A DNA stretch of 43,632 bases from Marinagarivorans algicola (GTDB lineage: Bacteria > Pseudomonadota > Gammaproteobacteria > Pseudomonadales > Cellvibrionaceae), in the NCBI RefSeq assembly GCF_001292705.1, contig NZ_LGAK01000046.1, forward strand, positions 1 to 43,632, read 5' to 3'. Numbering within the stretch: the stretch's first letter is position 1; each line of letters opens with the position of its first letter. The notes under the pieces are model-generated. The model saw only the letters and a list, made by a program, of their open reading frames with translations. It was not told the origin of the DNA and ran no database searches. A program made the translations under genes and the position numbers. Positions 1 through 7,829 of the stretch are shown in pieces.

Positions 1-1
1 G

Positions 2-385
2 ACAAGAGCGATATTATTCTCGACAGATATAAATTTAGAGGCGCTGACATTATTGTCGTACTACAAGGCTCGATTTCAAATTGAATTTTTATTCAGAGAT
101 GCTAAACAGCACACCGGTTTGACACACTGCCAATCACGCTGCTCAGAAGCCATCGACAATCAGGTCAACGCATCATTAACGACTCTCAATCTACTCAAGA
201 TTGAGGATAGAAATCAAAAACAAACGACTGGGAAAACAGTCATATCGATAGCGAGCTGGAAACGACGAAAGTCCAACCAACATCTGCTCTCAAGAGTTTT
301 TGATAGGTTAGGTTTAAGCCTGAAATCGATTAAAGTCTGTAATGTATACGAAGAGCTGAGTGATTACGGGCTTATAGCTTCATGA
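2..385 (+). pseudogene. IS4-type DDE transposase, C-terminal part (cut by window edge)
   Basis: The reading frame is open from base 2 to the stop at 383-385, so this is the 3' end of a longer gene rather than a gene starting at the TTG at 53. It carries the IS4-family C-terminal signature Y-(2)-R-(3)-E-(6)-K, seen as YKARFQIEFLFRDAK. The Glu is the third acidic residue of the DDE active site that cuts and joins element ends. After it comes a helical stretch (KQHTGLTHCQSR onward) typical of these transposases. Whether the left part is intact cannot be seen. The element end (inverted repeat) should lie shortly after 385, but its partner is outside the window, so I could not define it. It sits beside a decayed recombinase, which suggests a mobile-element scar. 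Confidence 0.75.
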
Positions 386-611
386 TAACTGTCTGCAGTG
401 TTGCAAGTTATGAATAGCGTATAACAGTTTATTAGCTAGAATTAGGCCATACTAACGCCCGCTCTGACCAGCCTAATTTTAAAGGCGTAAACACTACATC
501 TCTCAACGCTAGAGCACAAGGGCGCCACACTCACCTATTTTGTTACACGTTTTTCACAAGGCTGGCCTTAATGCCCTTATTACACAACTGATTTGCGTCT
601 TTATAAAAACC
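386..611. other. Stretch without an intact gene between transposase and recombinase remnants
   Basis: No open frame with a ribosome binding site was found here. The stretch contains a TAACGCCCGC motif (complement GCGGGCGTTA) near 454, which recalls one end of integron recombination sites. I could not fold a convincing complete attC around it. It probably holds the transposon end and degraded sequence. Confidence 0.4.
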
Positions 612-753
612 GACTACGCCAGCGGTGCCGATATTAGAACGGCATGGAGCAGCTTGGCCACACGATCTAAGTGGCACTCAAATTTACACGCACGTCCTTC
701 AACAAGATGCTAACGGAGTACGCAGTCCATGTTCTCACCTGCCATCCAGTTAG
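612..753 (+). pseudogene. Remnant of an integron-type tyrosine recombinase (C-terminus)
   Basis: Three frames read in succession give consecutive pieces of a tyrosine recombinase C-terminus. 618-641 reads ASGADIRT, 644-667 reads MEQLGHTI (followed by a stop), and 676-729 reads TQIYTHVLQQDANGVRSP, ending at the TAG at 751-753. Intact relatives have the order DIRTVQELLGH, then a short gap, then the nucleophile in IYTHV and a tail of the kind GVRSPLD. That tail form is typical of integron integrases and related recombinases rather than XerC/XerD. At least two frameshifts make it non-functional. Further upstream (about 595-606) FASL could be the decayed FATHL motif. No clear attI or attC site was identified nearby. 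Identification rests on motifs read by eye. Confidence 0.6.
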
Positions 754-845
754 CCCTACCCCTTCACAATGCTATAATCTTCACCCCAAAACTGTAAGCG
801 CAAAACATTCTGCAGGCACTCTTAAAAACACAGTAAAAAAACGGC

Positions 846-2615
846 CTAGTAAACATCCCGCTGGTAGCGATGTTCAGCGATAAGGCGCTTCATATAATCA
901 TCTACAGCCGCGGGATCTCGATGCCCATGCTGAGCAATTACCGCGCGAATGGCGGCATCGACATCAGCGGCCATACGTGTTGCATCGCCACAAATATACA
1001 CATAGCCACCAGCCTCTAGCCACGCAAAAAACTCTGCACCTTGCGCCATAATTAAGGTTTGAACATAAACTTTTTCGGCCGTATCACGAGACCAAGCCAA
1101 GCTTAAGCGATCGAGTATACCGGCGTTTTGCCAGTGTTGAATTTGATTGCGATAGAGGTAATCGTGTTGTTCGTGCTGATCGCCAAAAAACAACCAGTTT
1201 TTGCCTGGCGCTTGGCGCGCTTCACGCTCTTCTAAAAAGGCTCGAAAAGGAGCAATCCCTGTGCCTGGGCCAATCATCATTAACGGCGCATTATCGTCGA
1301 CCGGTAGATGAAAATGTGCCGAGCGCTGCAAGTAAACACCGACCGTGCTACCCGCGCCTAAACGCTCACCCAAAAACGTGGAGGCTACGCCTTTGCGCGC
1401 AGTGTTATGTAAAGTGTAATGCACCTGGCCTACGGTTAAATGTACTTCGCCGGGGTGCGCTTTAGGGCTAGAGGCAATAGAGTATAAGCGAGGCTGTAAT
1501 AGCCGTAAGCCATCCACGAATGTTTGTGCCGCTAGAGGTTTATCGACCGCACGCAGTACATCAATTACCTGAGCGTCATGACCTAACGGTTCAACACCCC
1601 AAGTCTCTAGTGTTTTGGCATTGACCGTTGTGATATCTAGCTGTGTTAAAAGCGCGGCACGCAAAGAAGCCGGCCCCGCTTTTAGCTGCACACTCTCGCG
1701 ACCACTGAAGTGCAATGTATCTAAAAGCGCTTGTACTTCTTTGGCGCAATTAACTGGCCATACGCCCAACGCATCGCCAACCGCGTAATCGAGCTCGTCG
1801 GTACCGCCGGCTAAAGAAATTTCAATATGGTTAACTCGCTTAGCCGATTTTGGGCCACTCAAATTTTCAGTCACCATTAATGTGGCTAAAAAAGGACTGT
1901 TTTTATCAAACTTGGGCCCCACCTCTGGCTCAACAGTACCTGAGGCCGCACCGGCTGCGTGCATAAAAGCCTCACTGGCAAATGCGGCTTTTTGCCAGTG
2001 CGCAAAGTCATCTTCAAAGGCGACATCACAAGAGGCAAGCGCATGCACCCGTGTCGCGCCTAGTGCCTCTAGCCGGGCATCAATATCTTTAGCGCACTGG
2101 TTAAAAAAAGCATAACTTGAATCGCCCAAGCCACACACACTAAAATTCACATCGGCACTTAAACGGGGTGCGTTGTCAGACATGAGCGTGTTATAAAAAG
2201 CCTGTGCATTATCGGGCGGCTCACCCTCGCCAAATGTCGAACAAATAATTAATACGTGCTTCATTTGCGCTAAATCTTGTGGGTCTACCCCGTCGAGTTC
2301 ACTCACCGCAGCATCAAACCCTTGCGTTTTTGCAAACTTACGCAAGCCTTTGCTCAGTGCTTCAGCATTACCTGATTGTGAGCCGTACAAAATACTCATG
2401 GCGGTACCAGGCACATCACCGGTATCACCTTGTGCCGCCATAGCAATCGCATTAAGCCCCGTCAAAAGGCCATTGAGCCATGTTTTTTGTTCACCTTCAA
2501 ACGGCGCCGTTTCATCTAAAAAAGCAGCGGGCGCTTTAGCATGCGTGGCGCCAATAGCCGCGGCTAATTGGTTAACAATATTTTTTTCAGCCATGTTTTT
2601 TGTTTCTTCACTCAT
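846..2615 (-). CDS. cysJ: CysJ-like diflavin reductase (sulfite/nitrite reductase flavoprotein)
   Basis: Soluble NADPH-dependent diflavin reductase that passes electrons from NADPH through FAD and FMN to a siroheme hemoprotein. The order of parts is an N-terminal flavodoxin domain with the FMN phosphate loop (SILYGSQSGNAE, roughly residues 70-80) and STFGEGEPPDNA. The connecting and FAD domain follows with RLYSIASSP, then the NADPH domain with GPGTGIAPFRAF, ending in the conserved C-terminal YQRDVY. About 589 residues, close to the roughly 600 of Escherichia coli CysJ. I prefer the ATG at 2615 (AGGT about 8 bases upstream) over the upstream ATG at 2657, which adds 14 poorly conserved residues; the ATG at 2594 is another option. 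It follows the NirA-like gene after a gap of about 45 bases, so the two are probably co-transcribed and form one enzyme. Confidence 0.9.
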   Translation of the reverse strand: MSEETKNMAEKNIVNQLAAAIGATHAKAPAAFLDETAPFEGEQKTWLNGLLTGLNAIAMAAQGDTGDVPGTAMSILYGSQSGNAEALSKGLRKFAKTQGFDAAVSELDGVDPQDLAQMKHVLIICSTFGEGEPPDNAQAFYNTLMSDNAPRLSADVNFSVCGLGDSSYAFFNQCAKDIDARLEALGATRVHALASCDVAFEDDFAHWQKAAFASEAFMHAAGAASGTVEPEVGPKFDKNSPFLATLMVTENLSGPKSAKRVNHIEISLAGGTDELDYAVGDALGVWPVNCAKEVQALLDTLHFSGRESVQLKAGPASLRAALLTQLDITTVNAKTLETWGVEPLGHDAQVIDVLRAVDKPLAAQTFVDGLRLLQPRLYSIASSPKAHPGEVHLTVGQVHYTLHNTARKGVASTFLGERLGAGSTVGVYLQRSAHFHLPVDDNAPLMMIGPGTGIAPFRAFLEEREARQAPGKNWLFFGDQHEQHDYLYRNQIQHWQNAGILDRLSLAWSRDTAEKVYVQTLIMAQGAEFFAWLEAGGYVYICGDATRMAADVDAAIRAVIAQHGHRDPAAVDDYMKRLIAEHRYQRDVY

Positions 2616-2660
2616 AGGGGTTACCTGTATTTTTTGCGAGCAACGCTGATGACACAACCA

Positions 2661-4397
2661 TTACGCTTTTAACAATAATGCCTGTAATTGTTGAATGGTG
2701 TGGCGGCGAGTAAAGGCTAAAAACGACTCCTCCCCCTCACGCAAAGCCAGGTATTGCTCGATCATATATTCGACTAAGGGATCGATATCGGCCGCCGCAA
2801 TAGGGCCGCAAAACTCTTGCGCTAAGCCTCTGTCGTCATCGGTGCCGCCACCTAATACAATGTTGTAGCCTTCTGAACCATCGGCCGTTGCAGCGCCAAT
2901 CATGCCGATATCACCAATATAATGTTGCGCACAGGTGTGATGGCAACCGGTAAGATGAATGTTAATGGGTTGATCGAGGACAAACTTTGACTCTAAGTAT
3001 TTAACCAAACGCGTTGCGTCTTGCTTGGTGTAGGCCCCTGCAAATTTGCAGGCCCACTTACCAGTGCAAGCAATGGCGCCAGCGGCAAATGATGAGGCGT
3101 TAACGCTCAAGCCTAGCGCTTCAATCTCGGCAACAACAGCCTCTGTATCGGCATCGGCAATATGTGGGATTATGAGGTTTTGCCATACCGTGAGCCGAAT
3201 ATCATTTTGGCCATATTTTTGCGCTATTTTAGCAATGCCGCGCATTTGCTCGGGCATCATTTTGCCTACCTCTAAGGCAACGCCTACATAATTAAGGCCC
3301 TCTTGCTTTTGCGCGTGTATACCAATATGTGCTTGTCGCTTAATTTTGGCCCGTGGCGCATCATATGCTTGGCTCAAGCGCATTAATTGCACATCGTTAC
3401 CCAGCGCATTCAGCTTTTGTTGGGTGCGCTCAATAAACCAATCAAAGCCATGCTTATCTAATACATATTTTAAGCGTGCTTTTTTACGGTTGGTGCGATC
3501 GGCATGCTCGATATAAACGCGTAACATGGCCTCGGCAATGGCCGGCGTGTCGGCCGGCTTACACACAATACCGGTATCACGGGCAAAATCTAAATGGCCT
3601 GTAATCCCGCCCAGTAAAATACGGCAGTACACATCAGGGGCAACGCCAACGGGGTTATCATTGACTTTAACGGCTAAAAAACCAATATCGTTAGTATCAC
3701 TCACACAAGAGATGGAACCCCCGTTATCAAAGGCAATATTAAACTTGCGGGGCAAACCATTTAAGTCGCGATTATTTAAAATAATATGCCCAAGCTTAAT
3801 GCCGTATTGATGCAAATCAATTAACTCTGCCACATCAAACCCTGCCGTTGGCGTGGCGGTAATATTGCGTGCGCTATCAGCGCCTGAGCCTGTGCAACTC
3901 AACCCCATATCATAGAGCCCAGCAAATAAATCCAACACGCGATTGGGCATAATTTCTCGCAATTGAAAGTTGCCCCGCGTGGTTAAATGGGCATAACCAC
4001 CGGCCACATTTTCGGCCAAGTCACCGAGCAAACCTAATTGATCACCGCGCATTTTACACGCTGGAATACGCAAGCGGCACATGTAACCTGGGCTATTAGG
4101 TTCCACATTAAAAATGCCAAAGTGGCGAAACATAAATTGATCAATGCCTTCGGCAATTTGATTGCGATCATTGAGCTGAACAATTTTATCCCATAGGTCT
4201 AATGGATGAGTGTCGTATTTAGCTAGCTCTTCTTTGCACAGGTCTTCAATGGGTGTGCCATATAAAGTTTTAGGGGCTTCTTTTTTAGCCCCGCCGTCAA
4301 ATGCTTTATGCAAATTTAACTTTTCAAGAATACCAGCAAGGTAGGCTTGCTGCTCTGATGTAAAACCTTTGGCTTGCGGTTTGTCCGTTGCGATCAT
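2661..4397 (-). CDS. NirA-like siroheme / [4Fe-4S] nitrite or sulfite reductase
   Basis: Hemoprotein performing six-electron reduction of nitrite to ammonia or sulfite to sulfide. It has the two-fold repeated nitrite/sulfite reductase fold: first half with RGNFQLREI and NITATPTAGFD, second half with the cluster cysteines. The [4Fe-4S]-siroheme ligands are visible as ACTGKWACKFA (C-x5-C) and TGCHHTCAQH (C-x3-C). The TG after the first Cys resembles the nitrite-reductase form (ACTGxxFC) more than the CysI form (ACxxxPTCPLA), so I call it NirA-like. 578 residues is in the family range. NirA proteins usually take electrons from ferredoxin, yet here the next gene is a CysJ-type flavoprotein, suggesting an NADPH-driven pair. 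Substrate (sulfite or nitrite) cannot be settled by eye. No nitrate reductase or cysteine genes are adjacent. Confidence 0.85.
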   Translation of the reverse strand: MIATDKPQAKGFTSEQQAYLAGILEKLNLHKAFDGGAKKEAPKTLYGTPIEDLCKEELAKYDTHPLDLWDKIVQLNDRNQIAEGIDQFMFRHFGIFNVEPNSPGYMCRLRIPACKMRGDQLGLLGDLAENVAGGYAHLTTRGNFQLREIMPNRVLDLFAGLYDMGLSCTGSGADSARNITATPTAGFDVAELIDLHQYGIKLGHIILNNRDLNGLPRKFNIAFDNGGSISCVSDTNDIGFLAVKVNDNPVGVAPDVYCRILLGGITGHLDFARDTGIVCKPADTPAIAEAMLRVYIEHADRTNRKKARLKYVLDKHGFDWFIERTQQKLNALGNDVQLMRLSQAYDAPRAKIKRQAHIGIHAQKQEGLNYVGVALEVGKMMPEQMRGIAKIAQKYGQNDIRLTVWQNLIIPHIADADTEAVVAEIEALGLSVNASSFAAGAIACTGKWACKFAGAYTKQDATRLVKYLESKFVLDQPINIHLTGCHHTCAQHYIGDIGMIGAATADGSEGYNIVLGGGTDDDRGLAQEFCGPIAAADIDPLVEYMIEQYLALREGEESFLAFTRRHTIQQLQALLLKA

Positions 4398-4639
4398 GAG
4401 GGTTACTCTTTGTAGTGTGTGTGGCTACCACACCCAATAGATGACTAAATGATTCACTTAATGATAAAAAAGATAAGCCATTAAGCTTAGCGATATCATC
4501 TAAGAGCAAATAAAAGGCCAACTAGCGCTCTACAAAAAAATATTCAATATCCCCTAAAAAAACATTACTTACCTAAAAAATGCACCGCAAAAAAACAGCA
4601 CACCCTCATAAGCACAAAAATAAAACATATTATTGGTAT
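4398..4639. other. Intergenic region upstream of the siroheme reductase gene
   Basis: AT-rich leader region that must contain the minus-strand promoter of the nirA-like/cysJ-like operon. No hexamer pair could be assigned with confidence, and no regulator site was recognised. The AGAG at about 12 bases upstream of the ATG at 4397 is a weak ribosome binding site. Confidence 0.4.
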
Positions 4640-4678
4640 GAGAAAAAATACGTCACGATAAAAATGCTTTATCGTGAC
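4640..4678 (-). terminator. Rho-independent terminator of the GH6 lipoprotein gene
   Basis: A perfect 11-bp stem (4652-4662 pairing with 4668-4678, arm GTCACGATAAA) with a 5-base loop. On the minus strand it is followed by a T-rich run (complement of AAAAAA at 4643-4648). It lies about 60 bases past the stop of the GH6 gene at 4739. Confidence 0.75.
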
Positions 4679-4738
4679 TCTTTACGCACTACAATAGGTC
4701 ATCACTAAGTTACAAATAATCACATCCACAAAATATGT

Positions 4739-7700
4739 TTATTTCAATTTCGGTGGCGTGAAAAAATCAGGGGTTAGTGCAACCGATTCAGCAAAAGACA
4801 CCAACACAAAGGGGCGAGAACCCGAACGGTAAAAACCCTGAAGAACAATCGTCGCCACTCGGCTAGAGTGAGTCGCCGTCTCAAAAATAGCGAGCTCTAA
4901 AGCCGGTTCGCCATCAGGCCCAACCACCGCCCGCCAACGTGTTTGCGCGAATGTAATATGGGGTAAATACAGCCTATTGCTGCCTTGCTCATCATGTAAA
5001 TAAAGTACGTCCGATAAATGCGCAATCACATAGTCGTCATCACCAGCGCCACCTTTCACCTCTGGCGCGCTAAAGCCCGATCGAATCACCAGCGTGTCAT
5101 TGCCCTCGCCACCGTCAAGGCGGTCACCAAACAACCAATCATCCCCCTCACCACCCATCAACCAATGGCCCTCACTTGTATCAACGAGTACATCATTGCC
5201 CTTATCACCATCCAACGAGCGATTGCTCGCCCCCCCCAACAGCACATCAGGTAATGTCGAGCCACCAGTCATAGGCTCGGCGGCATAATTTAATTGTCCT
5301 TGATATTCCTGCTCATCACCATCTATTAGGCGCACCACTAAATTATGCCGCCGCGCGCTTAATCTCAGCGACGCCAGTGTTATCACAGCTTCACCTTGCG
5401 CTATCACAATATCAACAGCTTGCTTTTTTCCTTCGGCCCACAGTTCAATGCGCTCTATATCGGCATTAGGTAAGGTCACAACAATGTGTATATCAGCCAG
5501 TGTTATTTCTTGATCACTCGCAGCCGCTTCATAGGGTGTTAAGGCGTAGGTCGCTGGTGCTGGCGGCACTGTTGCAACGCGATACTGTACATTCAGCGGC
5601 TTCACATCATGCCCACTGACAGACTTTGGCCACACAGCCAGTTGTTGAGGCCACGCATTGTGAAGCAATTGTAAAAAATGCACCTCAAACCATTCGCTTG
5701 CGTTAGGACTATTGGGTAAAGCCTCTGTCAATAACGGATCACAGGCCATCAAGGTGCCATCGCCGTCAGACTCGCCAGGTGGTTTAAGCCATGTATACGC
5801 ATGAATAAAATCATGCTCGGCGCTCGGCGTAGCACGCGGAAGCTCACCCATACCCGCCAATGCATGATTACACCAGTCAGCACGCGAACGCCTTTGATCT
5901 AAGCGGTAGCTGTCACCAAAACCTGACGCCAAGGGGCGGTAAGCACCACCCCAGCCATTGCGTGCGGTATCGATTAAAGCACCAACCTCCAGCCCCTGTG
6001 CTTTTAACCTCGCTGTAAAGTCACCGGCATAATCCAGCGCCGTGAGGTAAGTATTGTAATTATAAAAGCGCGAATTACTGGTATCTGAAGCCAGTATGTA
6101 CGGCTCGGTCAGTGGAATATACTCGGCAACATTCGTGCCTATGCCCGATAATACAGCCCCTTGCACGCCGTCCCGATTGTGCGCTTCGCTCACCCAAGCC
6201 ACCAGCTCAGCCACTGCGCTATCCATATGCCAGCCCAACCAAGCAGCATGAGCCACATCTATATACGCATAAAGGTTCGGCACCTGAGCAAACGACGCCA
6301 AGGCATAAACAACGCCTTTACGGTATAACGCAATTTCATCCTCGCAGACGTTGGTACCGTTTTCTTTGGCATCGACAGTCATCGCCAGCGCACCAGGCTC
6401 AATATCGATAACCATACGTACATGCGGGTGTGCAAACGCGAGCGCTTGAATAATATCAACTGTTTGCTGATATCGCGCTAAACCTTCGGTGGTGGGGGCA
6501 TTATCACCCGGCGCGGCACCTGAGCTGCAATCTCGCCCGGGCAAGTCAAATAGCACCAACGGCATTACAACTGCTTGCCCCAATGCTTGCGCCTGCGCCT
6601 CGGCTTTATGTAGATGTGCTAATAAGCTCATGCGACCATCACGTGTAGGGCCACATAGCTTCGCCTGATGATCCAACCAAATCCCAGTCGACTGCCGAGT
6701 CATTAAATCGATAGCATCCTGCCACGGCCCAGCATCACCGCGGATTGATTGCACGCGTCTCACATAATCAGCATCAATATAAGCCTTCGCATCCACAAAT
6801 GGATTACCAGGCGCTGTCACCCCGCTCGCCTGTAGCGTGATGCCGCGACAAGCCATCGTAATAACACTTGAAGCCACTGACGAATCACTACTGACCTGCG
6901 ACGATGAACTTGCCATACCGATACTCGAGGCCGCACTGCTATTGGAGCTTTGATAGCCATGGCTTGAGGCTGCATGCGATGACACCGAAAAACGACTCGA
7001 GCGGCTACTGCTATGACTATTAATACTGGTACTACTCTTAGCATGACTGCTGGTACTTTTATCAGACACGGCAAGGCTCGATGAAGCCTCCACTACCGCA
7101 GGTAACAACAGCACTGCCGCATCAATATGACCATCAGCAAACTGTACATTCAATACCGCAAAAGATTCACGCTGTTGCGGGGGTACCAATAGCTTTAACC
7201 TAACGCCACTGCTCTCGCCATCAGCACTGCCATCGTTTTTATGAATCACCGTAGAGCTGAGCAGCTGAACGCGGGCTGTGTTGTAGCGCCAACTAAAGAC
7301 AAGGTCACTGAGCACCACCGCGGGCATCGGCTGTTTCGACAAATACACATTGGCGTCCAGTACCCGCTCACCCGAGGTATCGCTATTATCACTGCTGCCG
7401 CCCAATACAGTAAAAGGCTCGGGGTGTAGACGTCGCGCCAGTGGTAATACAGTAATCGTTTTCGTGAACGTTTGATGCATACCTTTAACGCGCGCGGTCA
7501 GATGCAAGACAACCTCTTGCGACTCACTCACAAAGGGCAGTACAACATTGGCATTAAGCGTATTCGGCTGCTGAATATACACCTTGGGGCCAGAAGCTTG
7601 CTGCCAAGTCACACTATCCAGTTCCGCATGAGAGGAGACTACCGGCTTAAGCTCTAGCACCATCCCGCTGTCAGCATATTCAAGGGGCGGATTTAAAGCC

Positions 7701-7828
7701 ACCAATGCCCCATTCGGTGCCGATGAGACCACTGGCGCCTCAACGGTATGCTCCGAGCCGCAAGCCCACAAAAGCAATACACACAACACGACACTCGCCA
7801 CACGCACACATCGAGAGAAATCACTCAC
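4739..7828 (-). CDS. Secreted lipoprotein with GH6 domain, polyserine linker and RTX repeats
   Basis: Large (about 1029 residues) exported lipoprotein. A signal peptide ends in the lipobox LLWAC. Next are about 220 residues of Ig/PKD-like domains, then a Ser-rich linker (about residues 245-323) of the kind used by marine polysaccharide degraders, then a glycoside hydrolase family 6 domain (about 340-740). An Ig-like domain and RTX-type Ca2+-binding repeats follow (GGEGDDWLFG, GGEGNDTLVI, GGAGDDDYVI; about 866-933). GH6 hallmarks present are DLPGRDC (Asp 433), YIDVAHAAWLGW and KPPGESDG (Asp 688, the putative base). The acid motif IEPDSL reads IEPGAL, with Gly 479 (codon 6392-6394) in place of the proton-donor Asp, so hydrolytic activity is doubtful. 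The start is taken at GTG 7828: GGGAG lies 7 bases upstream and it abuts the stop of the preceding gene. An ATG at 7867 would put 13 more residues before the signal. Confidence 0.85.
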   Translation of the reverse strand: MSDFSRCVRVASVVLCVLLLWACGSEHTVEAPVVSSAPNGALVALNPPLEYADSGMVLELKPVVSSHAELDSVTWQQASGPKVYIQQPNTLNANVVLPFVSESQEVVLHLTARVKGMHQTFTKTITVLPLARRLHPEPFTVLGGSSDNSDTSGERVLDANVYLSKQPMPAVVLSDLVFSWRYNTARVQLLSSTVIHKNDGSADGESSGVRLKLLVPPQQRESFAVLNVQFADGHIDAAVLLLPAVVEASSSLAVSDKSTSSHAKSSTSINSHSSSRSSRFSVSSHAASSHGYQSSNSSAASSIGMASSSSQVSSDSSVASSVITMACRGITLQASGVTAPGNPFVDAKAYIDADYVRRVQSIRGDAGPWQDAIDLMTRQSTGIWLDHQAKLCGPTRDGRMSLLAHLHKAEAQAQALGQAVVMPLVLFDLPGRDCSSGAAPGDNAPTTEGLARYQQTVDIIQALAFAHPHVRMVIDIEPGALAMTVDAKENGTNVCEDEIALYRKGVVYALASFAQVPNLYAYIDVAHAAWLGWHMDSAVAELVAWVSEAHNRDGVQGAVLSGIGTNVAEYIPLTEPYILASDTSNSRFYNYNTYLTALDYAGDFTARLKAQGLEVGALIDTARNGWGGAYRPLASGFGDSYRLDQRRSRADWCNHALAGMGELPRATPSAEHDFIHAYTWLKPPGESDGDGTLMACDPLLTEALPNSPNASEWFEVHFLQLLHNAWPQQLAVWPKSVSGHDVKPLNVQYRVATVPPAPATYALTPYEAAASDQEITLADIHIVVTLPNADIERIELWAEGKKQAVDIVIAQGEAVITLASLRLSARRHNLVVRLIDGDEQEYQGQLNYAAEPMTGGSTLPDVLLGGASNRSLDGDKGNDVLVDTSEGHWLMGGEGDDWLFGDRLDGGEGNDTLVIRSGFSAPEVKGGAGDDDYVIAHLSDVLYLHDEQGSNRLYLPHITFAQTRWRAVVGPDGEPALELAIFETATHSSRVATIVLQGFYRSGSRPFVLVSFAESVALTPDFFTPPKLK

Positions 7829-7829
7829 A

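Noticed and set aside
671-883. 70-codon plus-strand frame starting at 671
   Set aside because: It is an out-of-frame reading of the decayed recombinase and runs into the cysJ-like gene.
5018-5288. Plus-strand frames opposite the RTX repeats
   Set aside because: They are antisense readings of the repetitive minus-strand gene with no start signals.
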